Source: Kiritimatiellia bacterium (GTDB taxonomy: Bacteria; Verrucomicrobiota; Kiritimatiellia; RFP12; UBA1067). Taken from it: DNA of 36,595 nt. The stretch is from NCBI GenBank assembly GCA_017403825.1, contig JAFRDO010000094.1, forward strand, positions 1-36,595. Direction: 5' to 3'. The notes under the pieces were generated by a model. That model did no database searches. It had not been told where the DNA came from and was given only the letters and a program-made list of their open reading frames with translations. The stretch's first letter is position 1; each line of letters starts with the position of its first letter. Position numbers and translations under genes: made by a program. Shown piece by piece: positions 14,781 to 23,522 of the stretch.

Positions 14781-15410
14781 ATGTCAATCGTCGTGCTAGG
14801 TGCGATAGACCTGAAGAAGAGGTTCAAGGTTCCCGGGCAGCGTCCGCTTGAGGTGTTGCGCGGCGTCAACTTCTCCGTCCGGCCCGGGGAGAAGGTCGCC
14901 ATCGTCGGACGTTCAGGGGCCGGCAAGTCGACGCTGCTAAACATACTTGGCGGGCTGGAGCGCCCGACGTCAGGCACGGTGACCCGTCCGGCGAACATCG
15001 GCTTCGTGTTCCAGCGCTATCACCTCATGCCCGAGCTGACCGTGCTTGAGAACGTGCTGCTGCCGACGATGGCGGCGGTGCACCAGGCGGACGGGCCGCG
15101 CACGCGGCGCGCGACGGACCTGCTGGAACGCGTCGGGCTGGGCGGACGCCTGAAGCACTTGCCTTCGGAGCTCTCCGGCGGCGAGATGCAGCGCGTCGCG
15201 CTTGCGCGGGCGCTCGTGACGGAACCCGAACTTGTCCTGGCCGACGAGCCGACCGGCAACCTTGACGCGCTTACCGGCTCCGAAATCCTCCGAGTCTTGC
15301 AGGATCTTTCGGTCGGCAGTTCGGTTTCGCTGGTGTTGGTGACGCATTCGCCGGAGGCGGCTGCGATCTGCGACCGCATACTGACGCTTGAAAACGGCGT
15401 TCTCAAGTGA
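14781..15410 (+). CDS. LolD/MacB-type ABC transporter ATP-binding protein
   Basis: 209 aa ATPase. Walker A GRSGAGKST, Q-loop FVFQRYHLMPELTV, signature LSGGEMQRVALARAL, Walker B LVLADEPTGNLD and H-loop VTHSPE are all intact. Its length and FVFQRYHLMPELTVLENV place it in the LolD (lipoprotein release) / MacB-FtsE group. No cognate permease (LolC/E or FtsX-like) is in the window, so the partner is encoded elsewhere. ATG 14781 is preferred over 14772, which overlaps the -10. It is 28 bases ahead of the phosphohexomutase gene and probably in the same operon, which also encodes a lipoprotein. Confidence 0.88.
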   Translation: MSIVVLGAIDLKKRFKVPGQRPLEVLRGVNFSVRPGEKVAIVGRSGAGKSTLLNILGGLERPTSGTVTRPANIGFVFQRYHLMPELTVLENVLLPTMAAVHQADGPRTRRATDLLERVGLGGRLKHLPSELSGGEMQRVALARALVTEPELVLADEPTGNLDALTGSEILRVLQDLSVGSSVSLVLVTHSPEAAAICDRILTLENGVLK

Positions 15411-15438
15411 ACGAACATACGGAAGGGGAAAGGTAAGA

Positions 15439-16788
15439 ATGAGCATCTTCAAGGCATACGACATACGAGGCATCTACGGACAGGATCTCGACGAGGACCT
15501 GTTCTACGCCATCGCCCGTGCCTATGCCCAGTTCGCGGGCGTGCGCGGCGGCAAGGTCGTCGTCGCGCGCGACTGCCGCAAGTCGTCAGACTCGCTCTTT
15601 GCGGCGTTTGCGAAAGGGCTGGTGGACGAGGGCGTGGACGTTCTCGACGTCGGGCTGGCGTCGACGCCGATGAGCTACTTCGCCAACGGCAGCCTCAAGG
15701 CGGACGGCTCGGTGATGATTACGGCCTCGCACAACACAAAGGAATGGAACGGCTGCAAGCTGTGCCGCGCCGGCGCGGTCCCCATCTCCGGCGCGACGGG
15801 CATCAAGGACATTGAAAGGCTGGTCGCGAATGGCGTTGGCGGCGAACCGCCGTGGGGCGTCGGCGAAGTGACAAAGGTCGACATCTCGGCAGAGTATGCC
15901 GCGCACGTCCGCAAGTTCGCCCACATGAAGCGTCCTCTCCACCTTGCGCTTGACTTCGCAAACGGAATGGGAATCGCCGAAAGCGCGGCGTTCGCCGAGT
16001 CGGGCATTTCCTATGACGCGCTCTACGGCGACTACGACGGCGACTTCCCGAACCACGACGCGAATCCTCTTCACGCGGAGACGCTGAGGGACCTTCAGGC
16101 GCTTATCCGCGACAATCCCGGCAAATATGCATTCGGAGTGGCCTTCGACGGCGACGCGGACCGCGCCGGCTTCGTCGACGAGCTTGGCGAGATCGTTCCG
16201 ATGGACTTCGTGACCGCGCTGATTTCGCAGGATCTTCTGGCGTCGGATCCCGGCGCCGCGTGCTTCTATGACCTGCGATCGTCAAAGGTGGTCGAGGAGA
16301 CGATAGCGGCGGCAGGTGGAAGGCCGATGATGAGCCGAGTGGGGCATTCCTTCATCAAGGAGCAGATGCGCGCGAACGACGCGATCTTCGCCGGCGAGCT
16401 TTCAGGCCACTATTACTTCAAGGCGAACTTCACGGCGGAATCGTCGTCGATGGCGACCTATGCGCTCGCCAACATCGTGTCTGCGAGCGACAGGCCTCTT
16501 TCGGCGCTTGTCGCGCCGCTCCGCAAGTACAGCCAGTCGGGTGAGATCAACACCAGGACCGCGACGCCTCCTGCCGAGGTGCTCGCGCGCATTCGCTCGG
16601 CGTATGCGCCGAAGTTCCGCGTCTTCGAGCTGGACGGGGTGTCTGTCGACGCCTGGGATTCCGAGGGCTGGTGGGCGAACGTCCGCATGAGCAACACAGA
16701 ACCGCTGGTGCGCCTCAACCTTGAGGGGCGCACTCGCGAAATCATGGAGGTCAAACGCGATGAATTTCTCGCTCAGATACGCGCTTAG
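15439..16788 (+). CDS. manB: Phosphomannomutase/phosphoglucomutase (alpha-D-phosphohexomutase)
   Basis: 449 aa. Interconverts hexose 1- and 6-phosphates for cell-envelope sugar nucleotides. All four active-site loops are seen: phosphoserine loop TASHN (Ser-97), metal loop DGDADR (237-242), sugar loop GELSGHYYF (Glu near 320), and phosphate loop RMSNTEPLVRLNLEG near the C-terminus. The start is FKAYDIRGIYG. ATG 15439 is chosen because of GGGGAAAGG just upstream; the frame extends back into the lolD-like gene. The 3' end overlaps the next gene by 29 bases. Substrate preference between mannose and glucose cannot be read from sequence. Confidence 0.92.
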   Translation: MSIFKAYDIRGIYGQDLDEDLFYAIARAYAQFAGVRGGKVVVARDCRKSSDSLFAAFAKGLVDEGVDVLDVGLASTPMSYFANGSLKADGSVMITASHNTKEWNGCKLCRAGAVPISGATGIKDIERLVANGVGGEPPWGVGEVTKVDISAEYAAHVRKFAHMKRPLHLALDFANGMGIAESAAFAESGISYDALYGDYDGDFPNHDANPLHAETLRDLQALIRDNPGKYAFGVAFDGDADRAGFVDELGEIVPMDFVTALISQDLLASDPGAACFYDLRSSKVVEETIAAAGGRPMMSRVGHSFIKEQMRANDAIFAGELSGHYYFKANFTAESSSMATYALANIVSASDRPLSALVAPLRKYSQSGEINTRTATPPAEVLARIRSAYAPKFRVFELDGVSVDAWDSEGWWANVRMSNTEPLVRLNLEGRTREIMEVKRDEFLAQIRA

Positions 16789-17896
16789 CGCGACGCTGGC
16801 GGTCCTTGCGCTGTCGGGATGCACTCCGAAGGACGGCGCTAAGGAGCTGGAGCAGGGCTGTGCGGCCTACGAGCTGCGCGACCTGAAGAAGGCCGAAAAG
16901 CTTTTTGAGAAAAGCGTCGCCCTCTCGCCGGAGAACGTGGACGCGCTCGTATTTCTGGCCCGCGTCAAGCTTGACCTCGGGGAGCCGGTGGCGGCGCGGG
17001 AGTGGATTGGCAAGGCGGCGGTCCTCGCGGGCGGCGACATCGACGTGCGGCTGGTCCAGGCCCATGTCTCCTGGGTCTTGAAAGACTACGCTGTCGCTGC
17101 CAAGTTGTTCTCTGGCATTGCGGACGATGCGGCGCTTTCGCCGGAGGTCCGCGCCCAGGGATGGGCGGGCCTTGGCGTCGTTGAGATGTCACGGGAGAAC
17201 CCGGACGTTGCGCGATGCGCCTTTCTCCGGGCCATCAGGCTGGACCGCCGCGCTGCCGCAGCCTGGTATCACCTCGGGCTGTTGTACAGGGATTTCGGCT
17301 ACCAGGAGGCGGCGCTAGAGCAGTTCGAGATATTCGTCCGTCTCGAAGAGGCGGCAAGCCCGCGCGCCCAGAAGGTTCAGCGCAAAGTGATTCCTGCGAT
17401 CAAGGAGGCAATCTCTCGCGCGGCCGCCGACCGTCCGGGCGTCTCCAAGCGCGACAGCGCGGCGTGCGCGACTGAGATTTCCAAAGCAGAGGCCGCATGG
17501 AAGAAAAACGAGTTTCGCACGGCGCGTCAGCGTTATCAGGCGGCCGTCGCCGCTGACCCTCTAAGTTATCCGGCTGCGCTGGGCTTGGCCAAGGCATGGC
17601 TCAAGACGGACGCTACTAAGGCCGGTCAGGCGAAGGCCTTGGAAAGCTATCGGCATGCCTGCGCGCTGCGTCCGGGCGCAATCTCCACCTTTCTGGAGGC
17701 CGGCGCTCTCGCCGTCAGGATCGGCATGCATGCGCAGGCCGTGGAGATATACTCCCGCGCCGTAGCAGCAGACCCCACGTCGTTCGATGCGCTTGACGGG
17801 CTGATCCGCGCGCTAAGGCGCGTCGGCGGGCGGACTAAGGACGCGCAGGCCTACCAGCTCTACCGCGAGTCGATTACGGCAAGCCGCAAGAAGTAG
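16760..17896 (+). CDS. TPR-repeat lipoprotein
   Basis: 378 aa. A lipoprotein signal with lipobox LSGC (Cys-21) is followed by tetratricopeptide repeats: CAAYELRDLKKAEKLFEKSV, ALVFLARVKLDLGEPVAARE, AAWYHLGLLYRDFGYQEAAL, and further copies near the C-terminus (EIYSRAVAADPTSFDALDGL). It is expected to be a membrane-anchored scaffold for protein complexes. ATG 16760 is chosen since GGAGGT lies eight bases upstream and the lipoprotein signal begins here; both lie inside the end of the phosphohexomutase gene. Upstream lolD-like ATPase could relate to lipoprotein export, but that link is speculative. Confidence 0.87.
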   Translation: MNFSLRYALSATLAVLALSGCTPKDGAKELEQGCAAYELRDLKKAEKLFEKSVALSPENVDALVFLARVKLDLGEPVAAREWIGKAAVLAGGDIDVRLVQAHVSWVLKDYAVAAKLFSGIADDAALSPEVRAQGWAGLGVVEMSRENPDVARCAFLRAIRLDRRAAAAWYHLGLLYRDFGYQEAALEQFEIFVRLEEAASPRAQKVQRKVIPAIKEAISRAAADRPGVSKRDSAACATEISKAEAAWKKNEFRTARQRYQAAVAADPLSYPAALGLAKAWLKTDATKAGQAKALESYRHACALRPGAISTFLEAGALAVRIGMHAQAVEIYSRAVAADPTSFDALDGLIRALRRVGGRTKDAQAYQLYRESITASRKK

Positions 17897-17899
17897 CCG

Positions 17900-18298
17900 A
17901 TGCAGCTTCTGCCGGCAGACTACTGTATCGCATGCCTCACGCTCGTGCTGGCGGTAACTGGGCTTTTCCGGGGATTCTCCGGGACTCTCGCTTTCCTGCT
18001 TGCCACGGCGATCGCTGCGCTTGCCGCAGGCTTCGGCTGGTCATGGTCAGGCACGGTCTCCGACGTTGTGTGGCTCCGTGCCGCTGGCGTGCTTGTGGCT
18101 GCGCTGCTCGTGTTCGGCCTCGTGCGCCTCGTCGTGAAGAAGCTCGTTAAGGGGTTGCTTGCGCAGCCTGCGGACGCCGTGTTCGGGCTGCTGGTAGGCG
18201 CACTGGCTGGCGTCATGCTTGTTGTTGGCTGGGCTTGGTCGGGAATGTACCTGGAGTATTACGCCCTTGCCAGGGAGGCAGCCGCATATGTCAGATGA
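17900..18298 (+). CDS. CvpA-family membrane protein
   Basis: 132 aa with four predicted membrane segments at about residues 10-25, 30-50, 60-80 and 97-115. The layout, including the DYCIACLTLVLAVTGLFRGF start and the Gly-rich GLLVGALAGVMLVVGWAW helix, fits the CvpA (colicin V production) family of small inner-membrane proteins of uncertain function. It begins three bases after the TPR gene stop and overlaps the sigma factor gene by 11 bases, so it belongs to the same operon. Family assignment is by topology and pattern, not by strict motif. Confidence 0.7.
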   Translation: MQLLPADYCIACLTLVLAVTGLFRGFSGTLAFLLATAIAALAAGFGWSWSGTVSDVVWLRAAGVLVAALLVFGLVRLVVKKLVKGLLAQPADAVFGLLVGALAGVMLVVGWAWSGMYLEYYALAREAAAYVR

Positions 18299-18776
18299 CG
18301 AGCTGATGGCAGAGGCGAGGAAGTTCGAGCAGAATCTGCTGAACTTTTTCTGGCGTCAGGGCGTTTCACATTTTGAGGGCGAGGACCTCGTGCAGGAAAC
18401 GTACATGCGGCTGTGGAAATACCGCCGCGAATACGAGCCTTCGGCGAAGCTCTCGACCTTCCTTTTCCTGTTGGCGAGGCAGGTGCGCATCGACGCGCTC
18501 CGCCGTCAGACGCGCCGCGAGCGCCGGGAGGAGCAGTGGGGACGTGAGCAACCGGCCGTGCAGACGCCGCCGGAGACCTGCGCGAAAGAGGACGTGCGCT
18601 GGGCGATCGCGCAGCTTACAGACCCACTTCGGGAAGTTGTAGAACTGGGAATCTTTCAGGAGCTGCCTTACGCCGAGGTATCGGCAATCCTGGGGATTCC
18701 GGTTGGAACCGTGAAGTCGCGCATGTCCAACGCGATCAAGAAGCTGAAGGAGGTGCTGGATGACAAAGGATCTTGA
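18288..18776 (+). CDS. ECF-type RNA polymerase sigma factor
   Basis: 162 aa with only sigma regions 2 and 4. Region 2: FEGEDLVQETYMRLWKYRRE, LSTFLFLLARQVRIDALRRQ. Region 4: LTDPLREVVELGIFQELPYA and then AILGIPVGTVKSRMSNAIKK, a helix-turn-helix for the -35. ATG 18288 is preceded by GGGAGG and lies inside the end of the CvpA-like gene. It overlaps the following single-membrane-span gene by 17 bases, the usual arrangement of a sigma with its membrane anti-sigma. It would control a stress or envelope regulon. No self-promoter was recognised. Confidence 0.92.
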   Translation: MSDDELMAEARKFEQNLLNFFWRQGVSHFEGEDLVQETYMRLWKYRREYEPSAKLSTFLFLLARQVRIDALRRQTRRERREEQWGREQPAVQTPPETCAKEDVRWAIAQLTDPLREVVELGIFQELPYAEVSAILGIPVGTVKSRMSNAIKKLKEVLDDKGS

Positions 18777-19224
18777 CGAGACGTTGCGAGAACTTGGCGA
18801 TGAATACCGTCCGGTCATCGACCGGCTGCTGGCGGCCTACACTCCGCCCCAGCGTCCCTTTGCCGCTCAGCCGGCCACGCCGTCCGTCGGGCGTACGGCG
18901 TCTGCCGTCGCTTGGGGCGTCGCGTTGCTCGCCGCGGCGTCGCTTATGGCCTTTCTTGGTTTCGGCCTGGTGTTTCGCGACGCTGCCCCTGCGAAGGTGT
19001 ACGCCGTTCGGGTCTCGGACGCGGCGCGGGAATATCAGCTTGCGGTCATTCGTGACGACAAGGCGGTGCAGGAGATGATCCGCACGCAGCGTGCCGACGG
19101 TGGCTGGGGCAGCGATTTCCTCACGCGCCAGAACGCGGAGGCTCTCAGGTTCTGCTCCGGCGAAGAGGCACAGGTCGCCTACCGCAGGGCGGCCCGTAAC
19201 CTGCGCCTTCGTGGACTGCGCTGA
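18760..19224 (+). CDS. Single-span membrane protein, putative anti-sigma partner
   Basis: 154 aa. Residues 1-45 are cytosolic and acidic (MTKDLDETLRELGDEYRPV), one membrane helix at about 48-70 (AVAWGVALLAAASLMAFLGF), then an 80-residue outer domain. Position, overlap with the ECF sigma gene and topology suggest an anti-sigma factor. No zinc-binding HxxxCxxC motif of the ZAS class and no clear anti-sigma motif is seen, so the role rests on context. The last gene of the six-gene operon. Confidence 0.6.
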   Translation: MTKDLDETLRELGDEYRPVIDRLLAAYTPPQRPFAAQPATPSVGRTASAVAWGVALLAAASLMAFLGFGLVFRDAAPAKVYAVRVSDAAREYQLAVIRDDKAVQEMIRTQRADGGWGSDFLTRQNAEALRFCSGEEAQVAYRRAARNLRLRGLR

Positions 19225-19229
19225 AAGCA

Positions 19230-19238
19230 TGGTATAAC
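19230..19238 (+). promoter_or_regulatory. Extended -10 promoter of the GH2 gene
   Basis: TGGTATAAC followed by TTGCGGCAA and ATG 19248. The ATG is nine bases after the hexamer. The TTGCGGCAA block is also found between the -10 and ATG of the PAS gene (11621-11629). Confidence 0.65.
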
Positions 19239-19247
19239 TTGCGGCAA

Positions 19248-22106
19248 ATGCAATCAGATTCATTTCGCTTCCTGATGCGCGTTGCGGCGATTGCGACGCT
19301 TGCGCTAGCATCGTATGCCGCCGTGCCGGTTGCTGACGTCGCAGTCTACGAGCATGCGCTATATAATGCCGTCTCGCTGGACGGCGCATGGGAGATGGCG
19401 TACCGTCCGTACTCGTGGGAGACGGTGGACGTGCCGAAGTTCAGCGGGGTCATGGTCGAGAATGCCGTGCCAGGCTACTGGGAGGACATGAAAGATGCGT
19501 TCCGTGCCGCTGGAATGCGTGACGAGTTCCGCATCAATCCGCTGTATTCGCGCCAGTCGTTTCCGATCTCAGAATATGCCGACGACATGACGCTGCCGAA
19601 CATACGCGGCACGTTCTTCTACAGGCGGACGGTCGATGTCCGCGAGACAGGCCCTGCCGTGCTGGCGTTCGAGGGGGTGCGCAACCAGGTGCATGCCTGG
19701 GTGAACGGGACATTCGTTGGCTTCCATGCCGGCTTCTCGACGCCGTTCGAGCTGAACGTGCCGGACGGCGCGCTGCGTCCCGGCACGAACGAGATCGTGC
19801 TTGCGGTGTCGAACGACCCTAACCTAGGGTACTGCGGCGCCTACGTATGCGGACTGACTACGCGGGCGGTGTTCGGCGCCACGGGAGGCGTGAACGGCAG
19901 GCTGGAGCTGCGCTTCCTGCGAGATGGCCTAGCGGACGTTTATGTGACGACTGCGGCGGACCTTTCTGAGTTCACCGTACATGTCTCCGGCGCGTCCGCC
20001 GGCTTCCGCTACGAGATACGCGGCGGAAATCGTGTCATGGCAGAGGGACAGGCCAACGGCGACTTCACGCTCCCGGCGAAGGGGTATGACCTCTGGTCGC
20101 CGGAGAACCCGGTGCGGTACGACCTGACGCTGACGACCGCCAACGGCACCGTCCGCCGGAAGTTCGGCTTGCGCCGTCTCGTCGCTGACGGCGAGCGTCT
20201 TCGTCTCAACGGAAGGCCCGTCTACCTGCGCGGCGTGACTGAGCACTGCTACTTTCCGCAGATGGTGCATCTGCCGCGCGACATCGCCTACTACCGCATG
20301 GTCACCGCAAGGCGCAAGGAGCTGGGCTTCAACTTCGTGCGCTTCCATACGTTCGTGCCGCCGGAGGAATATCTTGAGGCGACCGACGAGTTGGGAATGC
20401 TGGTTCACGTGGAGACGCCCAACTTTGTGGCCGAGCCGGAGTTCGCGGCGATCGTCGCCTTCGCACGGCGCCACCCGTCGGTCGTCATCTACTGCATGGG
20501 CAACGAATGGCGCATAGACCGCCTCGCCGAGGTTTACCTGCGGGAGTGCGCCGACATCGTCCACGAACGCACTGATGCGCTCTTCTCCCCGATGAGCGCG
20601 ATGCGCGGCGTCGAATACGTGCTCGTCAGTGGTAAGGACGATATTTCAAGCGTCCCGTTCCGGCATAACCCGAAGCGCATGGCGCGGCTTGCGGAATTCT
20701 GCGACGTATTCACTTCCTACCAGCTTGGGCTGGTCAGCTATTCGTCGCTCAACGAGGGGACTTCCGCCGATCTTGACGCCTGGGGCGACGCCTATTGCGG
20801 CAAGCCGCGCCTTTCGCACGAGATATGCATCGACGGCAGCTACGCCGACCTATCCACTGAGAGCCTTTATCCGGCGGACTCGCCGATACTGAAGACGGGA
20901 ATGTTCTCCGGCTTGCGCCGGCATCTGGAGGAGCGAGGACTTCTCGACCGTGCCGACACATACTTCAGGAACTCGTGCGAATGGATGCGACGCATTCGCA
21001 AGTTCACGTTCGAGAAGCTTCGTGCGGCTGACCGCGTGGCCGGATTTGACTTTCTCGGCGATATCAACACCCACTGGCACACGTTTGGCTATTCCGTCGG
21101 CATGATGGACGAATTCTACCGGCTTAAGCCCGGCGAGACCGTCGGCAACGTCCGCCGCTACAACTCCGCCGCCGTGCTGCTCAGCGACCTCGGGAGCGAC
21201 TTCAACGTGCGCGCGGGGACGCGCCGCAAAGTCGCGTTTTCGGTTTCCAACTACGATCGCGCCGTGTCCAATGCGACGCTCAGGGCGTCTCTCGTAGATG
21301 CCGACGGCGGCGGGACTGCATGGGAGGCCTCGTCCGGATGCGGAAAGATAGAGGTCGGGCGGGTTGCTCCGCTTGCGTCCTTTGAGGTTGAAATTCCGGC
21401 GACGAAGGAGCCAAGGAAGTACTTTCTTCGCGCCGCGGTGGACGGCTTTGCGGAGAACGAATGGGAGATATATGCGTTCCCAAGGTTTGTCGGGGAAACG
21501 GGTTCGAATCCGGCGCTTGTAGTAGACGACATCTCGCGCGATGGACTTCTTTCCGCGATGGCGGAGGGCAAGAGGGTCCTGCTTCTTGGCGCAGGTCCGT
21601 TCAAGTCGTTGCCTTCCACGTTCCGCATCGGCATGGCCGGACGCTGCGCCGGCGATTTTGCGACTGTGATAAAGAACGGACACCCTGCGCTTGCAGGAAT
21701 GCCGCACGATGGATTCTGCGGCTGGCAGTTCAGGCGCCTGATGGAGGGCGGACGGTCCGTTCAGCTGGAGGCTGGTGTGCCGTTCGACCCGATCATAGAC
21801 GTCGCGAGCGCGGTGAAGTTTGTGATACGGCAGTCGTCGCTGTTCGAATACCGCGTCGGCGAAGGGCGGCTTCTCGTCTGCTCGCTCCGGTTCGGGCGCG
21901 ACGACCCGGCCGCGGAATGGCTGCGCGCACGGCTTGTGGCGTACGCCGGATCCGACGAGTTCGATCCGTCCGTCGCGATTTCGCCGGAGCAGTTGCGTTC
22001 GGTGATGGACGCTCCGCTCCTGAGAGGCACAGCCAACCAGAATCGCGCCCGCAACCCGAACGACCCGTCGTCATCGGTCCGGGCCGGCGAACTCGCCCAG
22101 CCATGA
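19248..22106 (+). CDS. Secreted glycoside hydrolase family 2 (beta-galactosidase-like)
   Basis: 952 aa. Signal peptide at residues 1-27 (hydrophobic VAAIATLALASYAA). GH2 sugar-binding domain at about 45-195 (LDGAWEMAYRP, GTFFYRRTVDV, VHAWVNGTFVGFHAGFSTPFE split as NGTFVGFHAGF and STPFE), Ig-like domain at about 200-305, and TIM barrel at about 310-620. The acid/base Glu is near 420 in CMGNEWR and the nucleophile Glu near 525 in LSHEICIDGSY. A C-terminal region (about 740-930) looks like a class I glutamine-amidotransferase fold (KRVLLLGAGPF, GFCGWQF, GRLLVCSLRFG), an accessory domain. It probably removes beta-linked sugars from plant or host glycans outside the cytoplasm. Start: ATG 19248, not the TTG at 19239. 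Substrate is unknown. Confidence 0.88.
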   Translation: MQSDSFRFLMRVAAIATLALASYAAVPVADVAVYEHALYNAVSLDGAWEMAYRPYSWETVDVPKFSGVMVENAVPGYWEDMKDAFRAAGMRDEFRINPLYSRQSFPISEYADDMTLPNIRGTFFYRRTVDVRETGPAVLAFEGVRNQVHAWVNGTFVGFHAGFSTPFELNVPDGALRPGTNEIVLAVSNDPNLGYCGAYVCGLTTRAVFGATGGVNGRLELRFLRDGLADVYVTTAADLSEFTVHVSGASAGFRYEIRGGNRVMAEGQANGDFTLPAKGYDLWSPENPVRYDLTLTTANGTVRRKFGLRRLVADGERLRLNGRPVYLRGVTEHCYFPQMVHLPRDIAYYRMVTARRKELGFNFVRFHTFVPPEEYLEATDELGMLVHVETPNFVAEPEFAAIVAFARRHPSVVIYCMGNEWRIDRLAEVYLRECADIVHERTDALFSPMSAMRGVEYVLVSGKDDISSVPFRHNPKRMARLAEFCDVFTSYQLGLVSYSSLNEGTSADLDAWGDAYCGKPRLSHEICIDGSYADLSTESLYPADSPILKTGMFSGLRRHLEERGLLDRADTYFRNSCEWMRRIRKFTFEKLRAADRVAGFDFLGDINTHWHTFGYSVGMMDEFYRLKPGETVGNVRRYNSAAVLLSDLGSDFNVRAGTRRKVAFSVSNYDRAVSNATLRASLVDADGGGTAWEASSGCGKIEVGRVAPLASFEVEIPATKEPRKYFLRAAVDGFAENEWEIYAFPRFVGETGSNPALVVDDISRDGLLSAMAEGKRVLLLGAGPFKSLPSTFRIGMAGRCAGDFATVIKNGHPALAGMPHDGFCGWQFRRLMEGGRSVQLEAGVPFDPIIDVASAVKFVIRQSSLFEYRVGEGRLLVCSLRFGRDDPAAEWLRARLVAYAGSDEFDPSVAISPEQLRSVMDAPLLRGTANQNRARNPNDPSSSVRAGELAQP

Positions 22107-22159
22107 CCCGGAAAACCGTCTGAGAAACGATGTCAGAATGCAGAAAGGAAAGAAGTAAC

Positions 22160-23497
22160 ATGAACTACTCGCAGGCAATGGAAAGGCTCCGCTCGTGCGG
22201 ACAGGAACACGTCCTAGCCGGATGGAACCGGCTTGGCGCAAAGGCGCGTCGCGGACTTCTCGCGCAGGTTGAGCAGATAGACCCTGCCAGCGTGCGACGC
22301 TGCCAGGCGGCTCTCAAGGCCGGAGGCGCCACAGCCGACTCTTCGAAAGGCGTCGCGCCCAAGGTGGCGGTGCTCTCCGGCGCGTTCAGGCGCAAGGCGG
22401 TCGAGGCTGGCGAGCGGGAGCTTCGCGCCGGACGCGTCGCCGCGCTGCTCGTCGCCGGCGGACAGGGTTCGCGCCTCGGCTATGACGGTCCGAAGGGCTG
22501 CTATTCCATAGGCCCGGTCACCGGCGCCCCGCTCTTCTACTTCCATGCCCGCAAGATCCTGGCGCGTTCGCGCCGCTACGGCGCGCCGATTCCGTTCTAT
22601 GTCATGACGTCCGAAGCGAACAACGCCGCGACCGTGAGGTGCTTCGTGGAGAACGCCTATTTTGGCCTAAACCCAAAGGACGTGTTCTTCTTCACTCAAG
22701 GTATGTGGCCCGGCATGACGAAGGACGGCAAGATAATCCTCGATGAGCCCGGACACGTCTTTATGTCGCCTGACGGACACGGCGGGCTTCTCGCGGCGCT
22801 CAAGAAGTCCGGTGCGCTTGACGACATGAAGAGGCGCGGCATCTCGAGCGTGTTCTTCTTCCAGGTCGACAACCCGCTCGTGGAGGTCGCCGATCCCGCG
22901 TTCGTCGGCTACCACGTCATGCAGAAGTCGTCGTATTCCCTCAAGCTCTGCGCCAAACGCGACCCGAAGGAGAAGGTGGGCATGCCGATGCGGTTCGGCA
23001 AGACCTTCCGCATGGTGGAGTACACCGAGATGACCGACGAGCAGTGCAACCGCCGCAAGAAGGACGGCTCGCTCTACTTCCTCTACGGCTCGCCTGCGAT
23101 CCACGTCTTCGACCGCGCATTCCTCGCCCGCGAGGCCGCGAAGGCGATGCCGCTCCATCTGGCGTTCAAGAAGATTCCGGTGTTCGACGGAACGAAGGTC
23201 GTCAAGCCGTCCGAACCCAACGGCTACAAGTTCGAGAAGTTTATCTTCGACATCTTGCCCAACGCGACGCGAGCGGCGTTTCTGGCGTTCGACCCTGCGG
23301 ACGAGTTCTCGCCTCTCAAGAATGCGGAGGGGAGCGATTCTCCAGCCACGTGCCAGGCCGATCTCCGGGCAAAGTGGCTGCGCGCGCTCGCCGAAGCAGG
23401 CGTCTCAGTGCCGCCGGGCGTGCCGCTGGAAATCGACCCGGCCTATGCGCTCGACGCAGCCGACATTCGTGCCCGCGGCCTGCAGCTCCGCCTATAA
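22160..23497 (+). CDS. UDPGP-family UDP-N-acetylhexosamine/UDP-sugar pyrophosphorylase (eukaryote-like)
   Basis: 445 aa. Joins UTP and a sugar 1-phosphate to make a UDP-sugar. The nucleotide-binding loop is LLVAGGQGSRLGYDGPKG. Further motifs are FYVMTSEANNAATVRCF, SPDGHGGLLAAL, FFFQVDNPLVEVADP, KVGMPMRFG, NGYKFEKFIFD and EFSPLKNAEG. This is the UAP1/AGX-like class, not bacterial GlmU. Bacterial members occur in the PVC group and others. GlcNAc-1-P is the likeliest substrate but Gal or Glc-1-P cannot be excluded. ATG 22160 is chosen for the AGAAAGGAAAGAAG ribosome site; ATG 22130 lies upstream in frame. It follows the GH2 gene by 53 bases, probably in one transcript. Confidence 0.9.
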   Translation: MNYSQAMERLRSCGQEHVLAGWNRLGAKARRGLLAQVEQIDPASVRRCQAALKAGGATADSSKGVAPKVAVLSGAFRRKAVEAGERELRAGRVAALLVAGGQGSRLGYDGPKGCYSIGPVTGAPLFYFHARKILARSRRYGAPIPFYVMTSEANNAATVRCFVENAYFGLNPKDVFFFTQGMWPGMTKDGKIILDEPGHVFMSPDGHGGLLAALKKSGALDDMKRRGISSVFFFQVDNPLVEVADPAFVGYHVMQKSSYSLKLCAKRDPKEKVGMPMRFGKTFRMVEYTEMTDEQCNRRKKDGSLYFLYGSPAIHVFDRAFLAREAAKAMPLHLAFKKIPVFDGTKVVKPSEPNGYKFEKFIFDILPNATRAAFLAFDPADEFSPLKNAEGSDSPATCQADLRAKWLRALAEAGVSVPPGVPLEIDPAYALDAADIRARGLQLRL

Positions 23498-23507
23498 TCT
23501 GCGAATG

Positions 23508-23516
23508 TGATATAAT
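23508..23516 (+). promoter_or_regulatory. Extended -10 promoter of the dapA operon
   Basis: TGATATAAT, six bases before ATG 23523 with no ribosome site between. Predicted leaderless transcript. A second TATAAT at 23493-23498 overlaps the upstream stop codon but lacks TG and gives a longer leader. Confidence 0.65.
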
Positions 23517-23522
23517 ATACGC

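Noticed and set aside
23493..23498. TATAAT as the dapA -10
   Set aside because: It overlaps the upstream stop codon and lacks the TG extension. TGATATAAT at 23508 has the spacing seen elsewhere.
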